Shown: positions 1 to 6,821, counted from the first letter of the stretch. The stretch: DNA of 11,874 nt from DATNNN01 sp035601815 (GCA_035601815.1 DATNNN010000225.1:1-11874); one strand, 5' to 3'. Program-made: numbers and translations. Notes: generated by a model not told the origin, from the sequence alone.

Positions 1-16
1 CTATACGGCGCAGCGT

Positions 17-91
17 TCCCCGGTAGCTCAGTGGTAGAGCAACCGGCTGTTAACCGGTTGGTCGCTGGTTCGAATCCGGCCCGGGGAGCCA
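17..91 (+). tRNA. tRNA-Asn (anticodon GTT)
   Basis: A full cloverleaf can be drawn by hand. The 7-bp acceptor stem pairs TCCCCGG (17-23) with CCGGGGA (81-87). The D stem pairs GCTC (26-29) with GAGC (37-40). The anticodon stem pairs ACCGG (42-46) with CCGGT (54-58). The T arm carries the usual TTCGAAT loop. The anticodon at 49-51 is GTT, which reads the asparagine codons AAC and AAU. The discriminator base is G88, and CCA is encoded at 89-91. It is the only RNA gene seen. Its neighbour on the right is an accessory-looking polysaccharide region, which fits tRNA genes as insertion points, but no copy of its 3' end was found elsewhere in the window. Confidence 0.97.
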
Positions 92-496
92 TTTCCATTT
101 TTGCTATTTGATTTTCCATCTCTTTTTGCCCGAATTGGCTACCTTCTCGTCTGGTGAGCCACTCAGCGTTCTCCTTTTCGACCGTCGTCAGTGAAGGTCG
201 CCTAGCGGCCATCCTCCGGCGTCGGGATCCGAAGGCTCGCGTCCACTGTAAGATCATATGGGATCTAAAAGGCGCCGTCCGCTATGCCTCGAAGTCGCTC
301 CTCGGCACCTCGAGCTAGAGAAATACGTCATCCTGATGCCACAGAGCGCGGCCGAGGCTGCAACCCATCGAGAAGCGCTGGGTAAAAACTGGATTGACGA
401 CAGTTGATAGTTGCTCTGCTATTGAGGAGGCGCAATATCAGCACAATTTCCTGGGCGACCTGGGAGAAAAATGAAAGAAACGTGCGAAATATCCTC
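92..496. other. Long non-coding stretch after the tRNA
   Basis: These 405 bases hold no gene I can support. It begins T-rich just after the tRNA. No integrase remnant or repeat of the tRNA end is visible. Its right end contains two short open frames of unclear meaning. One runs 337-474, ends with residues resembling a protein C-terminus (EEAQYQHNFLGDLGEK) and has no start codon that I trust. The other is a 13-residue frame at 471-512 that overlaps both that stop (AATGA) and the start of the downstream glycosyltransferase. The promoter of the glycosyltransferase should lie here, but I cannot pick a convincing -35/-10 pair. Confidence 0.4.
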
Positions 497-1633
497 ATGC
501 GTGTCTTGCTGATCATTACTGACCTTCGTGGCGGCGGCGCGCAAAAGGTTACCATCACACTAGGCCGGGGGCTCGCCGACCGTGGACACGAGGTGCACTT
601 ACTGCTCTTCCACAGGTTGTGCCAATATGCTGTGCCGCCGGGGGTCTTCACACATGTTCTTACGCCCATCGGAAACCGGCTACGGTCAGGGTGGCTGGGC
701 AAGCGGTTGCTAGCCGCGAAACTAAAGCAATGGTGCAAGGCCGCTGGGCCATTCGATCTTACCCTTGTCAGCCTTCCATTCGCGGCGGAAGTGGTGGCAC
801 TCGCTCGCCTTGCGCCCGTCTGGCATCACATCCACAATTCCCTCTCGGCCGAGATAGACACGCTATCAAAGCGAAGTGCGCGGCGAGCCCGGCGCCGGCT
901 TAAACGTTATCGGCGTCTGTTCGACGGAAGTCGCCTCGTCGCGGTGTCCAAGGGAGTAGCCGGGGACTTGCGAGACGGTATCGGCATCACAGGCGCGAAT
1001 ATCGACGTCATCTACAACGCGTTTGATTTCGAGGCGATTCGAGCCTTGGCGGCCGAGCCCGAGCCCGACCTGCCACCACGCCCATACATCATTCATGCCG
1101 GACGTTTCGCCTCCCAGAAGCGCCATGACCTGTTGTTTGAGGCCTACTCCCGTGCAGGAATCGAGCATGATCTGGTTCTTCTCGTGGAAAGTTCGCCGGG
1201 GCTGGTGAGCCTGATCAAGTCGTTTGGGCTCTCCTCACGTGTGACTGTGGCAGGTTTTCGTCAGAACCCATTTCCCTGGTACGCGCACGCATCGGCATTG
1301 GTAGTGACTTCCGATTTCGAGGGGTTCGGCAACGTATTGGTGGAAGCGCTGGCCTGCGGCACCCCTGTCGTCAGCACAGACTGCCGATCTGGCCCAAGCG
1401 AGATCCTCACCGGCTCGTTGAGTCGCTACTTGTCACCGGTGGGCGATGCCGAGGCGCTCGCCCGCAATCTGCGGAGCGCAGTCAGCGAGCGTCCGACAAT
1501 CGATCCAGCCATCCTTAGCCGGTTCTCACTACAGAACGCGATCGATCAAATTGAGAGCCTAGCCAAAATTTCAAGGTGCCCTGATATGTACCAGGTGCTA
1601 ACGGACAGCGCTGGAATGCCTAAATCCCAGTGA
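497..1633 (+). CDS. GT4-family glycosyltransferase
   Basis: A 378-residue retaining glycosyltransferase with a GT-B fold, probably moving a nucleotide-activated sugar onto a lipid-linked polysaccharide precursor at the cytoplasmic membrane face. Seen in the protein: an N-terminal domain opening with a strand and a glycine-rich turn (LRGGGAQ, 10-16), a linker strand VIYNAFD (171-177), the start of the C-terminal domain (HAGRFASQKR, 200-209), and the GT4 signature EGFGNVLVE with the paired glutamates E275 and E283, followed by GTPVVSTDCRSGPSEI. Length is normal for GT4. The ATG at 497 is chosen because the family begins right there (MRVLLIITD). A frame extension to a TTG at 404 adds 31 residues unlike the family. 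No clear Shine-Dalgarno sequence precedes 497. The donor sugar cannot be read from sequence. A pyruvyl transferase gene follows after 87 bases, supporting a role in surface polysaccharide synthesis. Confidence 0.9.
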   Translation: MRVLLIITDLRGGGAQKVTITLGRGLADRGHEVHLLLFHRLCQYAVPPGVFTHVLTPIGNRLRSGWLGKRLLAAKLKQWCKAAGPFDLTLVSLPFAAEVVALARLAPVWHHIHNSLSAEIDTLSKRSARRARRRLKRYRRLFDGSRLVAVSKGVAGDLRDGIGITGANIDVIYNAFDFEAIRALAAEPEPDLPPRPYIIHAGRFASQKRHDLLFEAYSRAGIEHDLVLLVESSPGLVSLIKSFGLSSRVTVAGFRQNPFPWYAHASALVVTSDFEGFGNVLVEALACGTPVVSTDCRSGPSEILTGSLSRYLSPVGDAEALARNLRSAVSERPTIDPAILSRFSLQNAIDQIESLAKISRCPDMYQVLTDSAGMPKSQ

Positions 1634-1720
1634 CGAGCAGAACATCGACGAGATCTTTTCGATGCGTAACTTAGGAAGTTAGCAGATAGTTTTTTGCTAT
1701 ATGGAATTGGGATAGCGACG

Positions 1721-2569
1721 ATGAGGACAGTGAAGATATTTGCTGCCGTCGATCAGCATCGCAGAAATTTCGGCGACAATCTCATGGAGCCTATTTTGCA
1801 GGCTCTCTTCAACATGAATGCGCGGTTAGTTGCCCCGGATCAAGCCGAACTGATTGGGGTGGGAAGCATCATAGACGCCGTTCATCGCCGGAAGCGTAGA
1901 TCTCTGTTTAGCTCGAAACTCCAAAACTTTGTTGATATAGCTCGAGGAAAACGACCATTCCTGCGCACTTCGAAAGAGCTGCATGTTTGGGGCAGCGGGT
2001 TTCTCGACCCAGATAGCAGTGCGGTGTGGCCTCAGAAGCTGATCTTTCACTCTGTTCGAGGCCCCCTAACCCGCGCCCGCATTAATCAGCCGCTGCTTCC
2101 TCTCGGCGATCCGGGGCTCCTGCTGCCGTTGATGTGGCCTAAGCCGGCAACAACCACAGCAATGGTGACAATCGTGCCTCATTACGCAACGCATTCCGCC
2201 TTTTTGGCTAAGCTCCGTTCAAGTCTACCAAAACACTGGAGAGTGGTTGACGTCCTGGGATCCCCAGCGGACATTGCGCGAGCCATTGCCTCTTCCGAGT
2301 TTGTCATTTCCAGCAGTCTGCACGGCATTATCACCGCCGACGCATACGGAGTGCCGAGTTGCTCGATGGCTCCAGACACGCAAATCAGAGGCGGCCGATT
2401 CAAGTTTCTAGATTATGCAGCCTTTCGCGGGCGGGGCCTATACGGCCCCGTAAAATTCGAGACTTTCTTAAACGAGCACAATCGTATTGTAGTACTTGAC
2501 GAGTGTCGGCCCGGCCGCCCAGATGATAAGACTCTCTCAGCGATCTTGGCGGCTTTTCCTTTCAATTGA
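1721..2569 (+). CDS. Polysaccharide pyruvyl transferase family protein
   Basis: A 282-residue member of the polysaccharide pyruvyl transferase family (WcaK/AmsJ/ExoV type), which adds ketal-linked pyruvate from phosphoenolpyruvate to sugars of exopolysaccharide or cell-wall polymers, usually on the cytoplasmic side before export. Seen: NFGDN (16-20) in the first loop, ELIGVGSI (43-50), HVWGSGF (88-94), SVRGPLTR (111-118), LGDPGLL (128-134), VPHY (152-155), and the strongly conserved block SSSLHGIITADAYGVPS (197-213). The closest described style is ExoV of rhizobial succinoglycan synthesis, but the match is by motif only. The ATG at 1721 is preferred over a TTG at 1694 because the GDN region normally lies close to the N-terminus. 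The ribosome binding site is weak. It probably acts with the upstream glycosyltransferase. Acceptor sugar unknown. Confidence 0.88.
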   Translation: MRTVKIFAAVDQHRRNFGDNLMEPILQALFNMNARLVAPDQAELIGVGSIIDAVHRRKRRSLFSSKLQNFVDIARGKRPFLRTSKELHVWGSGFLDPDSSAVWPQKLIFHSVRGPLTRARINQPLLPLGDPGLLLPLMWPKPATTTAMVTIVPHYATHSAFLAKLRSSLPKHWRVVDVLGSPADIARAIASSEFVISSSLHGIITADAYGVPSCSMAPDTQIRGGRFKFLDYAAFRGRGLYGPVKFETFLNEHNRIVVLDECRPGRPDDKTLSAILAAFPFN

Positions 2570-2611
2570 CCGCAGCGCGCCTTTCGCTAGATCTTCGTCG
2601 TTGTCCATTTT

Positions 2612-2629
2612 TAGCGATAAACATCGCTA
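2612..2629. other. Perfect 7-bp hairpin between genes
   Basis: TAGCGAT (2612-2618) pairs exactly with ATCGCTA (2623-2629) around a four-base AAAC loop, 43 bases after the pyruvyl transferase stop. Neither strand has a T-run after the stem, so it is not a standard intrinsic terminator. It could be an operator half-site pair, a weak transcript-end structure or chance. The rest of the gap 2570-2789 shows nothing I can name. Confidence 0.3.
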
Positions 2630-2789
2630 GCTCAATCGTGCGCCACTGCAGTTCCGCACCACACGCCGCCAAGCTCTAAACCTTAGCGTTCCCAATCGAC
2701 CGACCTGAACGTCACTTTGCGTTTAGCTCGCAATTTTTGATATCGGATGATATGAGAACCTATCGCTATAGCAATCGACGGCCATAAGA

Positions 2790-3335
2790 ATGTATTTCGG
2801 AACTTTGGTAGACCCAACCGATCGCACCCGCTGGACCGATGCTGCCTCCCTTGACCCGGAGTGGGATCGTCGTGCGGAATTCGTGTCCCGAATGATTCGG
2901 CCCGGGACAAAGGTCCTTGATCTAGGCTGCGGTCGGATGAGTCTCCGTCAGTTTCTCCCGAACGGATGCTCGTATGTCGGATGCGATTTCATAGCTCGCG
3001 ACGCCGAGACCATCGTTTGCAACCTGAACATCGGTGAATTTCCCGATTCGGCTGCAGCTGTCGCCAATGTCATAACCATGCTTGGACTGCTCGAATATAT
3101 TCTCGACGTTCCGAAACTCTTGCGTCGAGTCGCGGGGTACGGCAAAGAAGTTATTTTTAGCTATCACCCGACTGGCTCTTTTAGACGCCGTATTCGCGCC
3201 CGGCGAAGGGTTGGCTGGGTCAGCGATTTGTCATGGCGCCGAGTAGACGATATCATAGTCAATATCGGCTATCGCTTGGTCGAAGTGCGGTACTGGACGC
3301 CCGAGCAGCCTGTTTACCACATCGCGCCTCGCTGA
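2790..3335 (+). CDS. Small class I SAM-dependent methyltransferase
   Basis: A 181-residue protein with the Rossmann-type SAM-binding start VLDLGCG (42-48), an acidic residue at the end of strand 2 (GCDF, D66) that would hold the SAM ribose, and a later segment GLLEYILD (99-106) in the place where MetW/UbiE-like methyltransferases have a VLEHL-type motif. It is short for the family: the core fold is present but there is little room for a substrate-binding cap. The substrate cannot be predicted. Its place among polysaccharide genes makes sugar or lipid-carrier modification plausible. The ATG at 2790 is the first start after an in-frame stop at 2769-2771. No good Shine-Dalgarno sequence is visible. 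It ends facing the next gene, which is on the opposite strand. Confidence 0.75.
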   Translation: MYFGTLVDPTDRTRWTDAASLDPEWDRRAEFVSRMIRPGTKVLDLGCGRMSLRQFLPNGCSYVGCDFIARDAETIVCNLNIGEFPDSAAAVANVITMLGLLEYILDVPKLLRRVAGYGKEVIFSYHPTGSFRRRIRARRRVGWVSDLSWRRVDDIIVNIGYRLVEVRYWTPEQPVYHIAPR

Positions 3336-3359
3336 CGGTCCCCAGTATTGACTGTGCAA

Positions 3360-3374
3360 CGGTCGCACCGACCG
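3360..3374. other. 6-bp hairpin in convergent gap
   Basis: CGGTCG (3360-3365) pairs with CGACCG (3369-3374) around a CAC loop, 24 bases after the stop of the small methyltransferase and in the gap where it converges with the TylF-like gene. It is GC-rich but is followed by AATAAAG rather than a T-run, so any terminator role is weak. A second possible stem (CGGGC/GCCCG) lies near 3416-3431. Confidence 0.3.
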
Positions 3375-3464
3375 AATAAAGCTGGGCTCCACATCCTACA
3401 CACCGAAGCATCCTCGGGCTGGAGCGCCCGGACGAACTCCTTTCGAAGAATGATGATATCTCGA

Positions 3465-4250
3465 TTACCGCGTCGCTATCTTCACCATAATTCGCGCCGT
3501 ATAGTCGATGCGGATTAACAGCGGCCTTGAGTCTTTGAAATATTCGTCAGTCGCCTTGCGGGCCCCCTGCCAGTACCCGTAATCGTCAATGATTAGGATG
3601 CCCCCGGACACGAGACGGGGATAGAGCACTTCAAGCTCGGCCTTCGTCGACTCATAGAAATCAGTGTCGAGCCGCAAGAGTGCAATCTCCTTCGGCACGT
3701 TAGCGGCGTCGCGCAGGGTATCTTCGACCTCGCCCTCGACGAAGATGATGCTATCGTCAAGCAGGCCATTACTGCGAAAATTCTCGCGCACTTCTTCGAC
3801 CCCGGCATAGCACCACTCGTTATGCGCCTGTTTGCCGGATTGCTCGTACCATTTGGATGCTGGTGTGCCGTAGCGGTCGATATCCACCTCGGTCGGCCGG
3901 GACATGCCGCGAAAGGTGTCGAAAAGATAGAAGTTCCGGCGCATCAGCGAGTGTTGGCACAAGGCCTTGGCGGTCAGCATGTTCCCTCCGCGCCAAACAC
4001 CACATTCGACGATGTCGCCCGCAATGGCGCGGTCATTCAAATAAAGCATCGCCTGGACGAGGGCCCACCGCCGCTCGATGCCGGTCATCGTGAATTGCGC
4101 GAAACGGTCGAGGACCGCAGCTTCGTCTGCGGAGATTTCTGGGGCGATTTTCCGAAACTTCTCGAGATTGGAGGCGGATCTAGCACCAAATCTTCGATCG
4201 ACTATCCGCCGGATTGCAGTCTTCATCGAACCCAAAAGATGAATGCTCAT
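3465..4250 (-). CDS. TylF/MycF-type O-methyltransferase
   Basis: A 261-residue member of the TylF/MycF (macrocin O-methyltransferase) family, which methylates sugar hydroxyls using SAM and Mg2+. Seen: VECGVWRGG (81-89) as the SAM-binding loop, YLFDTFRGM (108-116), LRLDTDFYEST (192-202), and LIIDDYGYW (219-227). D195/D197 and the pair D222/D223 fall where the family has its metal-binding acids. Full length for the family. Members outside antibiotic clusters are common in O-antigen and capsule loci, which fits the neighbours; methylation of a surface sugar is an inference. The ATG at 4250 is used. An in-frame ATG at 4226 (residue 9) is equally possible because neither has a convincing ribosome binding site. 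It is the only minus-strand gene in the polysaccharide part, so it must have its own promoter in the gap to its right. Confidence 0.88.
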   Translation of the reverse strand: MSIHLLGSMKTAIRRIVDRRFGARSASNLEKFRKIAPEISADEAAVLDRFAQFTMTGIERRWALVQAMLYLNDRAIAGDIVECGVWRGGNMLTAKALCQHSLMRRNFYLFDTFRGMSRPTEVDIDRYGTPASKWYEQSGKQAHNEWCYAGVEEVRENFRSNGLLDDSIIFVEGEVEDTLRDAANVPKEIALLRLDTDFYESTKAELEVLYPRLVSGGILIIDDYGYWQGARKATDEYFKDSRPLLIRIDYTARIMVKIATR

Positions 4251-4546
4251 GGGGATCCGTTGAGTTCAAGACCACCTGTTTGCCAAGCCCCGGCTGGAGG
4301 CTATCTTACCGAATGTATCTTGCACGCTATATCATCGATCGAGTTCGCGCGATTTCGGATTGGTTTGCTTCCGCCGCACAATTGGTAGCACATCCAGACA
4401 TTGTTGTGACATCCAAAGCCTCCTGAAGCACAGCATCGCATCAAACCGATGGGAAGAATGAAAGAGCTCTTCAAACAACCGGCTGGGAAATTTGAGCCGG
4501 TGGAGTGCACGTTTTCCGATTCTCTTTACGAGGCTGTTCCTGCGTC
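4251..4546. other. Divergent intergenic region, possible mini-ORF
   Basis: About 300 bases separating the minus-strand TylF-like gene from the plus-strand methyltransferase. It should contain promoters in both directions, but no clear -35/-10 pair stands out. The only structure seen is a short open frame at 4458-4550, described separately. Confidence 0.35.
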
Positions 4547-4550
4547 ATGA
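4458..4550 (+). CDS. Possible 30-residue upstream ORF
   Basis: An ATG at 4458 preceded very closely by GGGAAG opens a 30-codon frame (begins MKELFKQPAGKF, ends YEAVPAS). Its TGA at 4548-4550 overlaps the ATG of the next methyltransferase at 4547 (ATGA). The overlap is the normal geometry for translational coupling, so it may be a real small gene, a leader, or the surviving tail of a lost upstream gene: the frame stays open back to 4410. No family is recognised. Chance is a serious alternative. Confidence 0.25.
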   Translation: MKELFKQPAGKFEPVECTFSDSLYEAVPAS

Positions 4551-5299
4551 CCGACTACGATACGCTCGCCAGGCGGGCTCACTCCCTGCTACCCGCAATA
4601 CGGCATTGGGCTACGCAGGCACAGTACGAGCGCGCCGGCATTTTGAACTCCGAAATCCTTTTTCTGGTCGCTTGCTTGCAACATGCGGACTTCGGCCGCC
4701 TCCTCGAATCCGGGCGCGCGCGCGGCCAGAGTACGTTGCTCTTGTCGCTCGCCTTTCCTGACCGTTCCATCCTGAGTGTCGAATCAAATGAAAACTCGCC
4801 GGATGTCGCCGTGGCCGGTCGGCGACTGCGGGACCGGGAAAATGTCACGCTGTTGTTCGGAGACGCCCGAAAATTGCTGCCCAAGATGATTCAGTGCGGC
4901 GACGTGATCTTGATCGACGGGCCTAAAGCGTTTCGCGCGGTGCGCCTTGCCCTCCGGTTGCTTGCCTCCGGCAAGGTCACACATGTTTTCGTGCACGATC
5001 TGACAATCGAAACACCCGAGCGCAGATTCGTTAATCGCAACTTTCCCGAGGCTCGATTCAGTGACCACATCGAGTTTGCTACGGTCGCCGCAGCGGCCGA
5101 CGCGGGCATCGAGCAGGCGATTCCCCCTTTCCGACGGCTCGGCGGATTCACGGGCGTGTACGGCTATGGCTGTGGCTTGGCCTATCTGCCCTATACACGC
5201 AGTCGCCCCTACCGCTGGTTGCTATGCAAGGCCTTCGTCAACGGGCTTTTCACCAAAGCGCGCGCCTTCATGCGAAAATCGGCGAAAACGGGCGAATGA
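4547..5299 (+). CDS. Class I SAM-dependent methyltransferase-like protein
   Basis: A 250-residue protein with the outline of a class I methyltransferase. Seen: ESGRARGQST (54-63) as the SAM loop, where an acidic residue precedes the glycine turn; SVES (77-80) with an acidic residue at the end of strand 2; LLFGDARKLLP (102-112), a typical strand-3 GDA motif; VILIDGPK (120-127), the strand-4 acidic motif; and VFVHDL (147-152). The C-terminal third is basic with no named domain. Substrate unknown; the neighbourhood suggests surface carbohydrate. The ATG at 4547 is chosen over an in-frame GTG at 4505 because of the ATGA overlap with the preceding short frame and a GAGG at 4530-4533, though the spacing is long. 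Its stop overlaps the ATG of a truncated glycosyltransferase (ATGA, 5296-5299), so it once belonged to a longer operon. Confidence 0.7.
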   Translation: MTDYDTLARRAHSLLPAIRHWATQAQYERAGILNSEILFLVACLQHADFGRLLESGRARGQSTLLLSLAFPDRSILSVESNENSPDVAVAGRRLRDRENVTLLFGDARKLLPKMIQCGDVILIDGPKAFRAVRLALRLLASGKVTHVFVHDLTIETPERRFVNRNFPEARFSDHIEFATVAAAADAGIEQAIPPFRRLGGFTGVYGYGCGLAYLPYTRSRPYRWLLCKAFVNGLFTKARAFMRKSAKTGE

Positions 5300-5349
5300 A
5301 GATTTTGCTCATCTCACCAGCCGTCAGTGCGGTGACGCCGAAAAGTTGC
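5296..5349 (+). pseudogene. Truncated glycosyltransferase N-terminus
   Basis: The ATG at 5296 overlaps the stop of the methyltransferase in the classic ATGA arrangement and starts MKILLISPAVSAVTPKS, a typical first strand and loop of a GT4-type glycosyltransferase. After about 17 codons the sequence stops resembling such enzymes. From about 5350 it matches, on the opposite strand, a different gene. The frame continues by chance to a stop at 5461-5463, giving a 55-residue hybrid without the catalytic domain. The exact break lies between about 5345 and 5358. Glycosyltransferase origin is inferred from only 17 residues and from operon context. Confidence 0.5.
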
Positions 5350-5352
5350 TGC

Positions 5353-5555
5353 GAATGGCGCGCCGTCCACATAGCGCCGTTCCTTAGCGGTCGTTTCGAT
5401 TTCGTATTTGGGGATGGAAAATCAGGTTCTGCTGGCGGCCCCAGCCCTTCAAGAGCGTCTTGAACGCCTCGCGCACCACCGACTCGCGCGCAGTTCCCGA
5501 CACGCGACGGAGGTCGGCAAGCTCATTCAGATATTGCTGGATGAGAAGTTGGCAT
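5353..5555 (-). pseudogene. Decayed N-terminus of a type ISP restriction-modification protein
   Basis: Read on the minus strand, this stretch gives YLNELADLRRVSGTARESV, then REAFKTLLKGWGRQQNLIF in one frame, and, after a single-base shift at 5416/5417, IPKYEIETTAKERRYVDGA in another. From memory of the family, this is the start of type ISP-like proteins (fused nuclease, helicase and methyltransferase, usually over 1,000 residues). Such proteins would continue into a VPFGYWEAKD-type nuclease motif, which is missing here. The likely start ATG at 5555-5553 needs a second one-base correction near 5546 to join the reading frame. Only about 65 residues survive, with no methyltransferase or helicase part, so it is not functional. 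The family call is from recall, not a search. Confidence 0.6.
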
Positions 5556-5825
5556 CGAGAAGCTAGCCGCCGGCGAGTCGCATGGCGCGCGACGGTTGCA
5601 CGGGTCGCTGAGTCGGTAAAGCATAGTCCCCAAACACGCCCGCGAAGTGGACGGCTATAGCTGGCAGCGCCGTAAAAATTTGCGGCAAAAGGCCGAGATC
5701 GGATTGGCGAATTAGGACACCCTCCAGCGCCGATCTAAAATCGGGTTGCGATGAAAGGCAAATTGTTCGATACGCATCTGGGAAGGCGCCATTCCCTTCG
5801 TTCACCCATCGCCGGAGGTATTGCC
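5556..5825. other. Gap before the sulfur block
   Basis: About 270 bases between the restriction-modification remnant and the first sulfur gene. A short open frame reads EVDGYSWQRRKNLRQK near 5645-5692, between stops; I do not recognise it and it may be debris or chance. A small stem CCGAT/ATCGG occurs at 5730-5744. The promoter of the sulfur block should be here, but no clear operator was found. Confidence 0.3.
5814..5818 (+). promoter_or_regulatory. Ribosome binding site fixing the YeeE-A start
   Basis: GGAGG with a 7-base spacer to the ATG at 5826. It is the best Shine-Dalgarno sequence in the window and decides against the in-frame ATG at 5751, which would add 25 residues of non-membrane sequence. 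Confidence 0.85.
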
Positions 5826-6251
5826 ATGACTGAATTCGAACCCCTGCGGGCGGCGATCGGCGGAGCGCTGATCGGCCTCGCGGCGACGCTGCTCATGCTG
5901 CTCAACGGCCGCCTCGCCGGCATCAGCGGCATCTTCGCCGACATCATCTCGCCGGGCACGCGCGAGCGCTCGTGGCAACTCGCCTTCATCGCGGGCCTGA
6001 TCGGCGCGCCCCTCCTCTCGGCGCTCGCGGGTTATCCGCTGCCGGTGCCGCGCATGCCGGAAAGCTGGGCGGCGGTCATCGGCGGCGGGTTGCTCGTCGG
6101 CTTAGGCACGCGGCTCGCGAACGGCTGCACGTCAGGCCACGGCATCTGCGGCAACGCGCTGCTCCGCCCACGCTCGATTGCGGCGACGCTGATCTTCATG
6201 GCGACCGCGATCGTGGTGGTGTGGATCGTGCGCCACGGGATGGGAGGCTGA
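5826..6251 (+). CDS. YeeE/YedE family sulfur transporter half (subunit A)
   Basis: A 141-residue inner-membrane protein of the YeeE/YedE (DUF395) family. Characterised members move thiosulfate or related sulfur compounds through a pore lined by conserved cysteines. Seen: hydrophobic stretches around residues 8-26, 50-68, 82-98 and 118-135; the family turn GRLAGISGI (28-36); and the hallmark NGCTSGHGICG (99-109) with C101 and C108. Full-length homologues such as TsuA are about twice this size. Here the two halves are separate genes, one base apart, as in PmpA/PmpB pairs. The gene opens a row of sulfur genes on the same strand. Sulfur transport is known for the family; which compound is carried here is unknown. 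Confidence 0.88.
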   Translation: MTEFEPLRAAIGGALIGLAATLLMLLNGRLAGISGIFADIISPGTRERSWQLAFIAGLIGAPLLSALAGYPLPVPRMPESWAAVIGGGLLVGLGTRLANGCTSGHGICGNALLRPRSIAATLIFMATAIVVVWIVRHGMGG

Positions 6252-6252
6252 C

Positions 6253-6702
6253 ATGCCGGTAATCATCGCGGCGCTCGTCTGCGGCCTCGTCTTCGGCTCC
6301 GGCTTGCAGATCTCCGGCATGACAAACACGCTCAAGATTCAGAACTTCCTCGACCTCTTCGGCACCTGGGATCCGAGCCTCGCGGTCACCATGGCGGCGG
6401 CACTCGCGTTCGCGGCACCGGGCCTGTGGTACGCGCGCCGCCGCGGCCGGCCGCTCGTCGCCGCGAGGATCACCTGGCCCAGCAAGAACACCATCGACCC
6501 TCCGCTTTGGATCGGGTCGGCGATCTTCGGCGTGGGCTGGGGCCTGGTCGGTCTCTGCCCCGGCCCGGCGATCGAGAACCTGGTCACCCGCTCGCCGCAA
6601 ATAGCCGTATTCGTCATCGCGATGGCGACCGGCGCGACCGCCATCGACGCTTGGCGCATGCGCGCGCAGCGCCGCATTACGGAAGCGACGTCGACGACCT
6701 AG
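6253..6702 (+). CDS. YeeE/YedE family sulfur transporter half (subunit B)
   Basis: A 149-residue membrane protein that completes the pair with the preceding gene. Seen: hydrophobic stretches around 2-18, 42-60, 86-104 and 115-130; GSGLQISGM (15-23) followed by NFLDLFGTWDPSLA (31-44), characteristic of the second half-repeat of this family (the DUF6691-type partner); and GWGLVGLCPGPA (95-106) with the conserved C102. The start ATG lies one base after the upstream stop and has GGGAGG at 6241-6246 inside the end of the upstream gene, so translation is probably coupled. The C-terminal tail is charged and cytoplasm-like. The partners probably form one transporter for a reduced sulfur compound. Confidence 0.88.
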   Translation: MPVIIAALVCGLVFGSGLQISGMTNTLKIQNFLDLFGTWDPSLAVTMAAALAFAAPGLWYARRRGRPLVAARITWPSKNTIDPPLWIGSAIFGVGWGLVGLCPGPAIENLVTRSPQIAVFVIAMATGATAIDAWRMRAQRRITEATSTT

Positions 6703-6821
6703 CGCCTGGCTTGAGCCGCCTCGATGCGGGCGATGATGGCGGCGAAGATGCGGCCAAAGTTGCGGCCGGTCGACCGCTCCACTACGGTAGCGGCTTCATT
6801 CTCCCCTTGCACCCGTCAGCA

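Noticed and set aside
1..250. Minus-strand open frame crossing the tRNA and reading AGFEPATNRLTAGCSTTELPG
   Set aside because: This peptide is the familiar antisense translation of a tRNA-Asn gene and is often mis-annotated as protein. The part beyond the tRNA resembles no family I know.
3822..4388. 188-codon plus-strand frame opposite the TylF-like gene
   Set aside because: Its translation has no domain character, while the minus strand has the complete methyltransferase motif set.
5296..5463. The 55-codon ORF as an intact small gene
   Set aside because: Only the first ~17 codons look like a glycosyltransferase; the rest is the antisense of another gene's remnant.
6426..6821. In-frame upstream extension of cysK, adding 132 residues
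   Set aside because: It overlaps the second YeeE gene in another frame, is arginine-rich filler, and the CysK family begins at 6822.
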